The notes under the pieces are model-generated. The model searched no databases, was not told the origin of the DNA, and was given only the letters and a program-made list of their open reading frames with translations. Shown here piece by piece: positions 26,164 to 37,037 of a DNA stretch of 64,000 nucleotides. A program made the position numbers and the translations under genes. The stretch covers positions 22,672 through 86,671 of the forward strand of contig NZ_MRCS01000030.1 of the NCBI RefSeq assembly GCF_002303925.1, read 5' to 3'. Numbering within the stretch: the stretch's first letter is position 1; each line of letters starts with the position of its first letter. Source of the stretch: Pseudomonas sp. ACN8 (GTDB lineage Bacteria > Pseudomonadota > Gammaproteobacteria > Pseudomonadales > Pseudomonadaceae).

Positions 26164-26808
26164 TTACTTCACCTGCCGCTGCGGTGCCTTGTGCACCATG
26201 GTGTAGGCGTAATCCACGCCCATGCCGTACGCGCCGCTGTGTTCCAGCACCAGTTCCATCACCGCCTCGTAAGTGTCCTTGTGCGCCCAGTCACGCTGGT
26301 ATTCGAGCAACACTTGTTGCCAGGTCACCGGCACCGCGCCGGCCTGAATCATCCTTTGCACCGACATGTCGTGGGCTTCCTTGCTGGTGCCGCCGGAGGC
26401 GTCGGTGACGATGTACACCTCGTAGCCTTCGGCCAGGGCTTCCAGTGCCGGGAAAGTCAGGCAGACCTCGGTCCACAGCGCGGCAATGATCAGCTTCTTG
26501 CGACCGGTGGCTTTCACCGCGTCGACCAATGCCTTGTCTTCCCAAGAGTTCATCGAAGTGCGCTCGATCGGCTTTTGATCCGGGTGTACAGCCAGCAATT
26601 CGGGCCAGATGTAACCGCTGAAGCTTTCAGTTTCGACCGAGGTATAGATGGTCGGCACGTCGAAGATCTTCGCCGCCTTGGCCAGGCCCACAGTGTTGTT
26701 CTTCAGGGTCTGGCGATCGATAGATTGCACGCCGAATGCCATTTGCGGCTGGTGGTCGATCAGGATCAGGGCGGAGTTGGTTGGGTTGAGCAGTTCACGA
26801 ATAGACAT
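26164..26808 (-). CDS. YcaC-like isochorismatase-family hydrolase
   Basis: 214 aa. Contains ALILIDHQPQMAF (catalytic Asp), a central Lys and the nucleophile Cys in ALWTEVCLTFPALEALAEG, plus DASGGTSKEAHDMSVQRMIQ, all typical of YcaC proteins of the cysteine-hydrolase superfamily. The substrate of YcaC is not known. It is divergent from the LysR gene at 26967, its likely regulator. Confidence 0.83.
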   Translation of the reverse strand: MSIRELLNPTNSALILIDHQPQMAFGVQSIDRQTLKNNTVGLAKAAKIFDVPTIYTSVETESFSGYIWPELLAVHPDQKPIERTSMNSWEDKALVDAVKATGRKKLIIAALWTEVCLTFPALEALAEGYEVYIVTDASGGTSKEAHDMSVQRMIQAGAVPVTWQQVLLEYQRDWAHKDTYEAVMELVLEHSGAYGMGVDYAYTMVHKAPQRQVK

Positions 26809-26966
26809 GGCGCGTTCCTTTTGATGTCGATACTTCGAATGGGTAAGGGGTTAGTCGACTTTGCCTTCAGCGGCGTTGTTGTCGGCTTGGATGTCACTTT
26901 AGGGGCTGGCGATAAAAGGGACAATTACCTAAAATCGAGAATCATTGATTCCAAAACAGGGACAAT

Positions 26967-27854
26967 ATGGATCGTATCGAATGCATGCGCGCCTTCGTCG
27001 TCACGGTCGGCGAAAACGGCTTCGCCGCAGCTGCCCGGGCCATGGATGTACCGCGCTCGAAAGTCAGCAAACAGATTCAGGCATTGGAAGAAACCATCGG
27101 CGTGCAATTGCTGCAACGCACCACCCGAAGCCTGCACCTGACCGAGGCCGGGGCCGAGTATTTCGATGCGGCACGGGAGGTATTGGCGGCACTGGACGAG
27201 GCCGAGCAACGGGCCCGTGACGGCATCGGCGAGTTACGCGGTGTGTTGCGAGTCAATGCGCCGATGTCGTTCGGTCTTCGGCGGCTGGGGCCGTTGATTC
27301 CGCTGTTTCATGAACAGCACCCGAACATCGAGCTGCAACTGGTGCTCAGCGACCAGCAGGTCGATCCCGTGCGGGGCGGGTTTGACGTGACCATCCGCAT
27401 CGCCAGCATGCCCGACTCGACGATGATCGCCCGGCAACTGGCTCCCGCGCCGCGCATCATGGTGGCGTCCCCGGCTTATCTCGAGCGCGCGGGCGTGCCG
27501 CAGACTCCGCAGGATCTACGCGCCCATCAATGCCTGAACTACGGGTATCTGCAGAGCGGTGTCAGCCTGCAACTGTGCAATGGCAAGGAAACCCAGCGGG
27601 TGAACGTCACCGGCCCACTGCACGCCAACAACGGCGACCTGCTCGCCCAGGCGGCCGAAGCCGGCATGGGCATCGCCCTGCTGCCCGACTTCATCGTCGA
27701 GGATGCGCTGGCGGCCGGGCGGCTGGTGCCGGTGCTGTGCGAATGGCAGGCTCCGGCGATCACCATCAACGCGGTGTATTCGTCGGCGCGGCGGGTGCCG
27801 CAGAAGACCCGGGCGTTCATCGAGTTTCTGGTGGGACAATTGGCGCCGAAATGA
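26967..27854 (+). CDS. LysR-type transcriptional regulator
   Basis: 295 aa. N-terminal helix-turn-helix (MDRIECMRAFVVTVGENGFA...) with the DRLRR-type spacing of the AaeR/DmlR branch, and motif LLQRTTRSLHLTEAGAEYF. The C-terminal domain carries the RGGFDVTIRIA block. Divergent from the ycaC-like gene by 158 bp, so it probably controls that gene and itself. Confidence 0.85.
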   Translation: MDRIECMRAFVVTVGENGFAAAARAMDVPRSKVSKQIQALEETIGVQLLQRTTRSLHLTEAGAEYFDAAREVLAALDEAEQRARDGIGELRGVLRVNAPMSFGLRRLGPLIPLFHEQHPNIELQLVLSDQQVDPVRGGFDVTIRIASMPDSTMIARQLAPAPRIMVASPAYLERAGVPQTPQDLRAHQCLNYGYLQSGVSLQLCNGKETQRVNVTGPLHANNGDLLAQAAEAGMGIALLPDFIVEDALAAGRLVPVLCEWQAPAITINAVYSSARRVPQKTRAFIEFLVGQLAPK

Positions 27855-27875
27855 TTTTCGCAGATCACGCAATCC

Positions 27876-27968
27876 CTTGTAGGAGCGAGCCTGCTCGCGA
27901 AAGCGGTGGATCAGGCAACATCTTCGTCGACTGACACTCCGTCATCGCGAGCAGGCTCGCTCCCACAG
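27876..27968. repeat. REPIN
   Basis: Inverted pair of REP cores (GTAGGAGCGAGCCTGCTCGC / GCGAGCAGGCTCGCTCCCAC) between convergent genes. Confidence 0.88.
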
Positions 27969-27989
27969 AGGTATCGGGTCACCCAGAGT

Positions 27990-28856
27990 TCAGTGAACGG
28001 CCAAAGGCTTGCGTATACCCAACCGACTGATCCACACCGCCAGCAAAATCACCGAACCGCCGAGCAACAACCGCCCCAGTTCTTCGTGCTGGTTCCAGAT
28101 CAGCAGGTTGATCAGCAACCCCACCGGCACATGCAGGTTGTTCATCACCGCCAGCGTCCCGCCGTTGACCAGGCACGCGCCCTTGTTCCACCAGTAGAGC
28201 CCCAAAGCGGTCGAGACCAGGCCGAGGAACAGCAGCACGCCCCATTGCAACGGCGCTTCGGGCAGGAAGTTCTGCTTGCCGAACAACAGAAACGCCGGCA
28301 ACGCCACGGCCAGTGCGCCGAGGTAGAAGTAGCCGAAGCGTCGGTAATGCGGCAGATCGCTCGGGTGGCGCGCAACCAGGTGTTTATAGAGCACCTGCCC
28401 GGCGGCGTAGGTGAAGTTGGCCAGTTGCAGCAACAGGAACCCCATGAAGAAGTCCGGGTTGATCCGGTCAAAGCGAATCACCGCCGCCCCGGCCACTGCC
28501 ACCAGTGCCGCGACCAGGGCCCAGGGATTGAAGCGACGATTGAGCGCATCTTCGATCAGGGTCACGTGCAACGGTGTGAGGATGGTGAACAGCAACACTT
28601 CCGGCACCGTCAGTACACGGAAGCTCAGGTACAGGCAGACGTAGGTCACGCCGAACTGCAACGCGCCAATCAGCAGCATGCCGCGCATGAACGCCGGCTC
28701 AACCGAGCGCCAGCGGGTCAGCGGGATGAACACCAGCCCCGCCAGCAGCACTCGTACCAAGACTGCGAAATAACTGTCGACATGACCGGCCAGGTATTCG
28801 CCGATCAAACTGAAGGAAAACGCCTGGATCAGCGTGACAAAAAGTAGATAGCCCAT
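27990..28856 (-). CDS. EamA/DMT-family transporter (carboxylate/amine type)
   Basis: 288 aa, ten membrane helices in two repeats. MGYLLFVTLIQAFSFSLIGE at the start and LYKHLVARHPSDLPHYRRFG in the middle loop resemble the carboxylate/amino-acid/amine transporter branch. Single gene with REPINs on both sides. Substrate unknown. Confidence 0.8.
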   Translation of the reverse strand: MGYLLFVTLIQAFSFSLIGEYLAGHVDSYFAVLVRVLLAGLVFIPLTRWRSVEPAFMRGMLLIGALQFGVTYVCLYLSFRVLTVPEVLLFTILTPLHVTLIEDALNRRFNPWALVAALVAVAGAAVIRFDRINPDFFMGFLLLQLANFTYAAGQVLYKHLVARHPSDLPHYRRFGYFYLGALAVALPAFLLFGKQNFLPEAPLQWGVLLFLGLVSTALGLYWWNKGACLVNGGTLAVMNNLHVPVGLLINLLIWNQHEELGRLLLGGSVILLAVWISRLGIRKPLAVH

Positions 28857-28930
28857 GCTCGCCTCATTTCGAATGGCGGCGACGATAGCGGTTTTTGCTG
28901 CTGATCGCGAACGCTAAACCAACACAAAAC

Positions 28931-29021
28931 CTGTGGGAGCGAGCCTGCTCGCGAAGACGGCGCGTCAGACGCATAGAGGCTGGATGTGCCGACGCTTTCG
29001 CGAGCAGGCTCGCTCCCACAG
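28931..29021. repeat. REPIN
   Basis: Inverted pair of GAGCGAGCCTGCTCGCGAAG-type cores. It fills most of the 340-bp stretch 28857-29197; the remainder holds the azoR terminator and nothing else I recognise. Confidence 0.88.
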
Positions 29022-29051
29022 GGTTGCGTGGGTGTCTATAAAATCGCAGGC

Positions 29052-29090
29052 AAAAAAAAGCCCGATCTCGCTAAAGCGTTCAATCGGGCC
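29052..29090 (-). terminator. Intrinsic terminator downstream of azoR
   Basis: On the minus strand GCCCGATT... pairs with AGATCGGGC and is followed by eight T. It lies 108 bp past the azoR stop. Confidence 0.8.
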
Positions 29091-29197
29091 AGAGCACTCA
29101 GGAGCAACAAGTGCGAAGGGAGGTCGATGCGCGTACAGGCTTGAAGGGTTGCGCCAGATCACTAGACCATCCAGCGATTATCTGGCGATTAAACGGC

Positions 29198-29797
29198 TCA
29201 GGCCACTTGCGAAAGCTTGGCGTTTGCCTGGTTCAGGCCTTTCTCCTGGAAATCACCGCCCAGGTTCATGCCTTCGGCATGGATGAACGTCACGTCGTGG
29301 ATACCGATGAAACCCATGACCTGCCGCAGGTACGGTTCCTGGTGATCGGCGGTGCTGCCGGCATAGATGCCGCCACGAGCCGTCAGCACATAGGCGCGTT
29401 TGCCGCTGAGCAAACCTTGCGGACCGGTTTCGGTGTATTTGAACGTCACGCCGGCACGCAGCACATGGTCGAGCCAGGCTTTCAGGGTGCTGGGGATCGC
29501 AAAGTTGTACATCGGCGCGGCCATGACCAATACATCGGCGGCGAGCAATTCATCGGTCAACTGGTTGGAGCGTTCCAGGGACGCCTGTTCGATGTCGCTG
29601 CGCTGCTCGGCGGGTTTCATCCAGCCACCCAGCAGGTTGCTGTCCAGGTGCGGCACCGGCTTGACGGCCAGGTCCCGGACGGTGATCTGGTCATTCGGGT
29701 GAGCGGCTTTCCACTGGTTGATGAAGGTCTGGGTCAGTTGGCGGGAAACCGAGTCTTGCTGACGGGCACTGCTTTCGATGATCAGAACGCGGGACAT
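29198..29797 (-). CDS. azoR: FMN-dependent NADH:quinone oxidoreductase / azoreductase
   Basis: 199 aa. Flavodoxin-like fold with the FMN-binding start MSRVLIIESSARQQDSVSRQ, the MYNFAIPSTLKAWLDH block and ARGG motif typical of AzoR. The family reduces quinones and azo compounds with NADH. Start with RBS GGAGG. Pseudomonads have several azoR paralogs, so the paralog number is not assigned. Confidence 0.9.
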   Translation of the reverse strand: MSRVLIIESSARQQDSVSRQLTQTFINQWKAAHPNDQITVRDLAVKPVPHLDSNLLGGWMKPAEQRSDIEQASLERSNQLTDELLAADVLVMAAPMYNFAIPSTLKAWLDHVLRAGVTFKYTETGPQGLLSGKRAYVLTARGGIYAGSTADHQEPYLRQVMGFIGIHDVTFIHAEGMNLGGDFQEKGLNQANAKLSQVA

Positions 29798-29930
29798 GGG
29801 ATGTAGCCTCCATCTGAGAATGCTGTAGGTCGATGGAGTGAAGGTTAAACAGAGTCATATCGATGAAAAAGCGCAAATAACTGCTATAACCCATCAAGAA
29901 ATTCGTTTATAAGCTCAGCATGCCCCACCT

Positions 29931-30018
29931 CTGTAGGAGCGAGCTTGCTCGCGAGGGTGTATCAGACGCAGTGGTGTCGATTGACCCACCGCATCGCGAG
30001 CAAGCTCGCTCCCACAGA
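29931..30018. repeat. REPIN
   Basis: Inverted pair of the GAGCGAGCTTGCTCGCG variant. Confidence 0.87.
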
Positions 30019-30029
30019 AGAGCCAGGCG

Positions 30030-30344
30030 TCATTTCGGGGTGCAGGACAGCTCGATGCGCAACTTGATGATGCTGCGGGTGAACTTGGCGGTGGCATTTT
30101 TGTGCTTGCCGGCCGGTACGTCGATCTTGCGGGTACGCGGTGCTTCCGGGCCATTGATGAAAACGGCCTTGCAGCTCGCATCGACGTCGCCGTAGTTGGC
30201 CACCTGAATGGAGCCGATGTCGCTATCCGTGTCGTAGGTCTGGTAATCGATCTTCATGCCGTTGAGGTCTTTTTTCACATCGATCGGGTAAGCCATCGCC
30301 GTCAGCGGCAGCAGCGCCAGCAGCACACAACAGAATTTTTTCAT
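30030..30344 (-). CDS. Small periplasmic protein, unknown function
   Basis: 104 aa with a signal peptide (MKKFCCVLLALLPLTAMAYP). The mature part is a compact beta domain with two Cys (DASCKAVF and ELSCTPK) that could form a disulfide. Homologs in Pseudomonas are, as I recall, sometimes mislabelled 3-phosphoglycerate kinase; nothing here resembles a kinase. Confidence 0.65.
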   Translation of the reverse strand: MKKFCCVLLALLPLTAMAYPIDVKKDLNGMKIDYQTYDTDSDIGSIQVANYGDVDASCKAVFINGPEAPRTRKIDVPAGKHKNATAKFTRSIIKLRIELSCTPK

Positions 30345-30393
30345 TCAGCAGCCTCCAATAAGGGCTGCCAGCTTAGGACAAGAGGAGCTCAAC

Positions 30394-31317
30394 ATGAAAG
30401 CGCCCCGCGTGACCCTTGATCAATGGCGAACGCTGCAGGCCGTGGTCGATCACGGTGGTTTCGCCCAGGCCGCCGAGGCGCTGCATCGCTCGCAATCGTC
30501 CGTCAGCTACACCGTGGCCCGCATGCAGGATCAACTCGGCGTGCCATTGCTGCGCATCGACGGACGCAAAGCCGTGCTGACCGAAGCCGGCGGGGTGCTG
30601 TTGCGTCGCTCCCGACAACTGGTAAAACAGGCCAGCCAACTCGAAGACCTGGCCCATCACATGGAACAGGGCTGGGAAGCCGAAGTGCGCCTGGTGGTCG
30701 ATGCCGCTTACCCAAGCGCCCGCCTCGTCCGCGCCTTGACCGCGTTCATGCCGCAAAGCCGTGGCTGCCGGGTGCGTCTGCGTGAGGAAGTGCTGTCGGG
30801 CGTGGAGGAAGTCCTGCTCGAAGGCGTGGCCGACCTGGCCATCACCGGTTTCAGTATTCCCGGTTACCTGGGCGCGGAATTGAGCGACGTCGAATTCGTC
30901 GCGGTCGCCCACCCGGAGCATCCCCTGCACCGCCTCAACCGCGAGCTGAGCTTCCAGGACCTGGAAAGCCAGATGCAGGTGGTGATCCGCGACTCGGGCC
31001 GCCAGCAACCACGGGATGTCGGCTGGCTCGGTGCCGAACAGCGCTGGACGGTCGGCAGCCTGGCCACCGCCGCGACCTTCGTCAGCAGCGGCCTGGGTTT
31101 TGCCTGGTTGCCCAGGCACATGATCGAACGGGAGCTCAAGGAAGGTACGCTCAAGCTGCTACCGTTGGATCAGGGCGGTAGCCGTAACCCGAGCTTTTAC
31201 CTGTATTCGAACAAGGACAAACCGCTGGGGCCGGCCACGCAGATTCTCATCGAACTGCTGCGCACGTTTGACACCGCCCCACTGGACGCACCATTCGCCG
31301 CCCCCGAACAAGCCTGA
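30394..31317 (+). CDS. LysR-type transcriptional regulator
   Basis: 307 aa, RBS GAGGAG. N-terminal helix-turn-helix (TLDQWRTLQAVVDHGGFAQA, then EALHRSQSSVSYTVARMQDQ) followed by a co-inducer domain. It is followed 14 bp later by an alpha/beta hydrolase and ppiA on the same strand, so it may lead a short operon. Confidence 0.85.
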   Translation: MKAPRVTLDQWRTLQAVVDHGGFAQAAEALHRSQSSVSYTVARMQDQLGVPLLRIDGRKAVLTEAGGVLLRRSRQLVKQASQLEDLAHHMEQGWEAEVRLVVDAAYPSARLVRALTAFMPQSRGCRVRLREEVLSGVEEVLLEGVADLAITGFSIPGYLGAELSDVEFVAVAHPEHPLHRLNRELSFQDLESQMQVVIRDSGRQQPRDVGWLGAEQRWTVGSLATAATFVSSGLGFAWLPRHMIERELKEGTLKLLPLDQGGSRNPSFYLYSNKDKPLGPATQILIELLRTFDTAPLDAPFAAPEQA

Positions 31318-31331
31318 CACGGAGTGTATGC

Positions 31332-32135
31332 ATGGCCTATTTCGAACACGAAGGTTGCAACCTGCACTATGAGGAATATGGCCACGGCACGCCGCTGTTG
31401 CTGGTCCACGGTCTGGGCTCCAGCACGCTGGACTGGGAAAAACAGATCCCGACACTGGCCACCCGCTACCGGGTGATTGTCCCGGATGTGCGCGGTCACG
31501 GTCGCTCGGACAAACCCCGGGAGCGCTACAGCATTGCCGGATTCAGCGCTGACCTGGTTGCACTGATCGAGCACCTCAATCTCGGCCCGGCACATTATGT
31601 CGGCCTGTCGATGGGTGGCATGATCGGCTTCCAGTTGGGCGTGGACCAGCCGCAACTGCTCAAGAGCCTGTGCATCGTCAACAGCGCGCCTGAGGTCAAA
31701 CTGCGCAGCCGCGACGATTACTGGCAGTGGTTCAAGCGCTGGAGCCTGATGCGCGCCCTTAGCCTGGGCAACATCGGCAAGGCGCTGGGCGCCAAGTTGT
31801 TCCCGAAACCCGAGCAGGCCGACTTGCGACAAAAAATGGCCGAGCGCTGGGCAAAAAACGACAAACATGCTTATCTCGCCAGCTTCAATGCCATTGTCGG
31901 CTGGGGGGTCCAGGAACGACTTTCGAAGGTCACCTGTCCAACCCTCATCGTCAGCGCCGACCGTGACTACACGCCGGTGGCGCTGAAGGAAAACTACGTA
32001 AAACTGTTGCCCGACGCGCGGCTGGTGGTGATCGCCGATTCACGCCACGCCACACCGCTGGACCAACCGGAACACTTCAACCAAACACTGCTGGAGTTTC
32101 TGACCGCAGTCGACACCACCACTCAGGATCACTGA
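31332..32135 (+). CDS. Alpha/beta-fold hydrolase
   Basis: 267 aa. Oxyanion HG motif (LLLVHGLGSSTLDWEKQ), nucleophile elbow GLSMGG, catalytic Asp in SADRDYTPV and His in DSRHATPLDQPEHF. The layout matches 3-oxoadipate enol-lactonase-like hydrolases but the catechol genes are absent, so the substrate is open. It sits 14 bp after the LysR gene and 3 bp before ppiA. Confidence 0.82.
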   Translation: MAYFEHEGCNLHYEEYGHGTPLLLVHGLGSSTLDWEKQIPTLATRYRVIVPDVRGHGRSDKPRERYSIAGFSADLVALIEHLNLGPAHYVGLSMGGMIGFQLGVDQPQLLKSLCIVNSAPEVKLRSRDDYWQWFKRWSLMRALSLGNIGKALGAKLFPKPEQADLRQKMAERWAKNDKHAYLASFNAIVGWGVQERLSKVTCPTLIVSADRDYTPVALKENYVKLLPDARLVVIADSRHATPLDQPEHFNQTLLEFLTAVDTTTQDH

Positions 32136-32138
32136 CCC

Positions 32139-32696
32139 ATGCTGAAAAAAATCGCCCTCGCCGCAGGCTCCGTCCTGTTTGCCGCCAACCTGATGGCCGC
32201 GACGCCGGAAAAGGCACCGCATGTGCTGCTGGAAACCACCAACGGCCAGATCGAAATCGAACTGGACCCGGTCAAGGCCCCGATCAGTACCAGGAACTTT
32301 CTTGAGTACGTCGACAAAGGCTTCTACAACAACACGATTTTCCACCGGGTGATCCCGGGCTTCATGGTCCAGGGCGGCGGATTCACTCAACAGATGCAGC
32401 AAAAAGACACCAACGCTCCGATCAAGAACGAATCGAAGAACGGCCTGCATAACGTACGCGGGACCTTGTCCATGGCCCGTACCTCGGTGCCTGACTCGGC
32501 CACCAGCCAGTTCTTCATCAACGTCAAGGACAACGACTTCCTTGACCAGGGCGACGGCTACGCGGTGTTCGGCAAAGTGGTCAAAGGCATGGACGTGGTG
32601 GACATCATCGTCAACTCGCCAACCACCGTCCGTGGCGGCATGAAAGACGTGCCGGCCGACCCGGTGTTCATCAAGTCGGCCAAGCGCATCGACTGA
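32139..32696 (+). CDS. ppiA: Periplasmic cyclophilin-type peptidyl-prolyl isomerase
   Basis: 185 aa with signal peptide (MLKKIALAAGSVLFAANLMA). The cyclophilin core shows FHRVIPGFMVQGGGF, MARTSVPDSATSQFFINVKD and GYAVFGKVVKGMDVVD with the catalytic Arg of FHRV. It speeds proline isomerisation in folding periplasmic proteins. Confidence 0.9.
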   Translation: MLKKIALAAGSVLFAANLMAATPEKAPHVLLETTNGQIEIELDPVKAPISTRNFLEYVDKGFYNNTIFHRVIPGFMVQGGGFTQQMQQKDTNAPIKNESKNGLHNVRGTLSMARTSVPDSATSQFFINVKDNDFLDQGDGYAVFGKVVKGMDVVDIIVNSPTTVRGGMKDVPADPVFIKSAKRID

Positions 32697-32790
32697 GACT
32701 AAGCTGGACAAGGATGTCCGAGCCGTTGCCGGTGATTGCCGGCAACGCTCAAAACGTTAAAAGGAGAGCCCGTACGCGGGCGAACAACCC

Positions 32791-34623
<1,833 letters not shown>

Positions 34624-34646
34624 TCCCCTGAACAACACACTTCCCC

Positions 34647-34740
34647 TGTAGGAGCGAGCCTGCTCGCGATAGCGGTGCGTCAGACAACATCATTGTTGAA
34701 TGATATTCCGTCATCGCGAGCAGGCTCGCTCCCACAGGGG
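34647..34740. repeat. REPIN
   Basis: Inverted pair of GAGCGAGCCTGCTCGCGAT-type cores after the ABC gene. Confidence 0.88.
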
Positions 34741-34767
34741 TCCAGTGAAGCCGATCGATCACAGAAG

Positions 34768-34806
34768 ACCGCCAGCCCAGCCAACAACAGGGCCTGGCGG
34801 TTTTTT
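34768..34806 (+). terminator. Intrinsic terminator after the ABC exporter gene
   Basis: ACCGCCAG...CTGGCGGT followed by six T on the plus strand. Confidence 0.85.
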
Positions 34807-34922
34807 ATGCCTGCTGGAATTCTGAAAAAACCGTGCTGTACTCACTCCAACGTTCTGGAGATGGTTCTGCAGTCCATCGGCTGGATGCTTAAGGCAGCAT
34901 AATCTCGAAAGGGCTCACTCTC

Positions 34923-35621
34923 ATGTCTCTGTTAAAACGTTCGGCTACAGAGTTGGTAGGTACGTTCTGGCTGGTGTTGGGTGGTTGCGGCAGTGCGGTG
35001 TTGGCGGCGGCTTTCCCGGAGGTGGGGATCGGCCTGCTCGGGGTGTCCTTCGCGTTTGGCTTGACCGTGTTGACCATGGCTTTCGCCATCGGCCATATTT
35101 CCGGCTGTCATCTCAACCCCGCGGTATCCCTCGGCCTGGTGGTGGGTGGGCGGTTTCCGGCCAAGGAATTGCCGGCCTACATCGTTGCTCAGGTCATTGG
35201 TGGTGTGATTGCAGCCGCCCTGTTGTACTTCATTGCCAGTGGCAAACCCGGTTTCGAACTGGCGGGAGGTCTTGCATCTAACGGCTATGGCGAACACTCG
35301 CCCGGCGGTTATTCGATGACGTCAGGGTTTGTCACTGAACTGGTGATGACCGCGATGTTCATCCTGATCATCCTCGGCGCCACCGACAAGCGAGCACCGG
35401 CTGGCCTGGCACCCATTGCCATCGGCCTGGGGCTGACGCTGATCCACCTGATCTCGATCCCGGTCACCAACACCTCGGTCAACCCGGCGCGCAGCACCGG
35501 CCCGGCGCTGATCGTCGGCGGCTGGGCGATTCAACAACTGTGGATGTTCTGGGTCGCACCGCTACTCGGTGCAGTGGTCGGCGGCGTGCTGTATCGCTGG
35601 CTGGGCAAGGAAGAAAGCTGA
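34923..35621 (+). CDS. aqpZ: Aquaporin Z
   Basis: 232 aa with six membrane helices and two NPA half-helices (GCHLNPAVSLGL and NTSVNPARSTGP). The Arg after the second NPA and the narrow-pore residues (for example His in the fifth helix, LIHLISIPVTN) mark a water-selective AqpZ rather than a glycerol facilitator. Confidence 0.93.
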   Translation: MSLLKRSATELVGTFWLVLGGCGSAVLAAAFPEVGIGLLGVSFAFGLTVLTMAFAIGHISGCHLNPAVSLGLVVGGRFPAKELPAYIVAQVIGGVIAAALLYFIASGKPGFELAGGLASNGYGEHSPGGYSMTSGFVTELVMTAMFILIILGATDKRAPAGLAPIAIGLGLTLIHLISIPVTNTSVNPARSTGPALIVGGWAIQQLWMFWVAPLLGAVVGGVLYRWLGKEES

Positions 35622-35632
35622 AACGCTGATGA

Positions 35633-36757
35633 TCAGCCTTGTCGATAAGGCAAGGCTGACTTCGCCTCCTCTGCATAAGCCAGCACCCCCAACCGCTCCT
35701 GCTCCAGGAAGTCTTTCACCGCAGCTTTCAATCCCGGATGCCGCAAGTAGTGCCAGGAATGGGTAATGACTGGCTCGAATCCACGAATCAGTTTGTGTTC
35801 ACCCTGTGCCCCGGCATCAAAACGCTGGAAACCGTTGGCAATGGCATAGTCCATGCCCTGGTAGAAGCAGGTCTCGAAATGCAGGCGATCGAACTCCGCC
35901 AGGCATCCCCAGTAGCGGCCATAAAAGCTGTCGCCCCCCACCAGACTGAACGCCATCGCCACCGGCCGTGAACCTTGCCTGGCCAGCACCACGCGAATCG
36001 ACTCCGGCATGCGCTCGGCCAGCAGGCTGAAAAACTCCCGCGTCAGATACGGCGCCTGCCGGCGCACCGCGTAGGTATTGGCGTAACAGGCATAGACGAA
36101 ATCCCATTGCGTCTCGCTCAGTTCCCGACCTTCGAACCACTCGAAATCGAAGCCCTGCCCGGCCACCTGCTCGCGCTCCTTGCGCATCTGTTTGCGCTTG
36201 CGCGAACTGAGTACATCGAGGAAATCCTGGAAATCCCGGTAGCCGCGATTCTGCCAGTGGTATTGACAGCCAACGCGCTGCAGCCAGCCGGGCTGCTCGC
36301 TCAATGCCGCGTCAGTGAACGGATCAGTGAAATTGATGTGGGCGCTGGAGAGCCCTTCAAGTTCAAGGTAGCCCGGCAGGCTTTTCAATAACTCGAAACC
36401 CTCTTCGACCGTGGCCGCCAACAGCCGCGGCCCGCTGACCGGACTGAACGGCACCGCGCTCAACAGTTTGGGGTAGTAGTCGATGCCGGCACGCTCACAG
36501 GCATCGGCCCAGGGGTGATCGAACACGTACTCGCCGTAGGAATGCCACTTGCGATAACCGGGTAGCGCGGCGATCAGTCGATCGCCTTCGATGTGCAATA
36601 AATGCTCGGGCTGCCAGCCGGTATGGGGGCCGACGCTGCCGCTGTCTTCCAGCGCGCTCAAAAAGGCGTGACGCAGAAAAGGCTGAGTCTGGGGCACCAG
36701 TGCGTCCCAGGTCTGCGGGGCGATTTCTGACAGTTTTTGCAGGCGTTGCAACGGCAT
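35633..36757 (-). CDS. GNAT-like peptidogalycan biosynthesis/recognition protein (COG3146)
   Basis: 374 aa from MPLQRLQKLSEIAPQTWDAL; two ATG/GTG codons up to 36769 are alternatives, but the GAGG at about -8 favours 36757. The blocks PFLRHAFLSALEDSGSVG, SSRKRKQMRKEREQV, FYGRYWGCL and HFETCFYQGMDYAIANGF are those of a large GNAT-superfamily group with unknown substrate. Confidence 0.78.
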   Translation of the reverse strand: MPLQRLQKLSEIAPQTWDALVPQTQPFLRHAFLSALEDSGSVGPHTGWQPEHLLHIEGDRLIAALPGYRKWHSYGEYVFDHPWADACERAGIDYYPKLLSAVPFSPVSGPRLLAATVEEGFELLKSLPGYLELEGLSSAHINFTDPFTDAALSEQPGWLQRVGCQYHWQNRGYRDFQDFLDVLSSRKRKQMRKEREQVAGQGFDFEWFEGRELSETQWDFVYACYANTYAVRRQAPYLTREFFSLLAERMPESIRVVLARQGSRPVAMAFSLVGGDSFYGRYWGCLAEFDRLHFETCFYQGMDYAIANGFQRFDAGAQGEHKLIRGFEPVITHSWHYLRHPGLKAAVKDFLEQERLGVLAYAEEAKSALPYRQG

Positions 36758-37037
36758 CACCATCCTCACTCTTCATGGCGTGAAAGCCCAGCGAGTATCG
36801 CCTATCGCTCTGCAATGCACACGGGCAAAACGACGACAGTGCTCTAACTCAATAGTTCACGACGACTTTGTATCGTCATCGACATGACATCACATTGCCA
36901 CCGCCCTGTAATAAACCATCGCGATACTGGCGCCTGTTTTTAGAGCGCCGGGTTATACCCGGCCACTGTTTTCCGCCCCTTACGGTCGGTTGTGACCCGG
37001 ATGGCTCTGTCATCCCCTCTCATCTTCGGAGATTGAT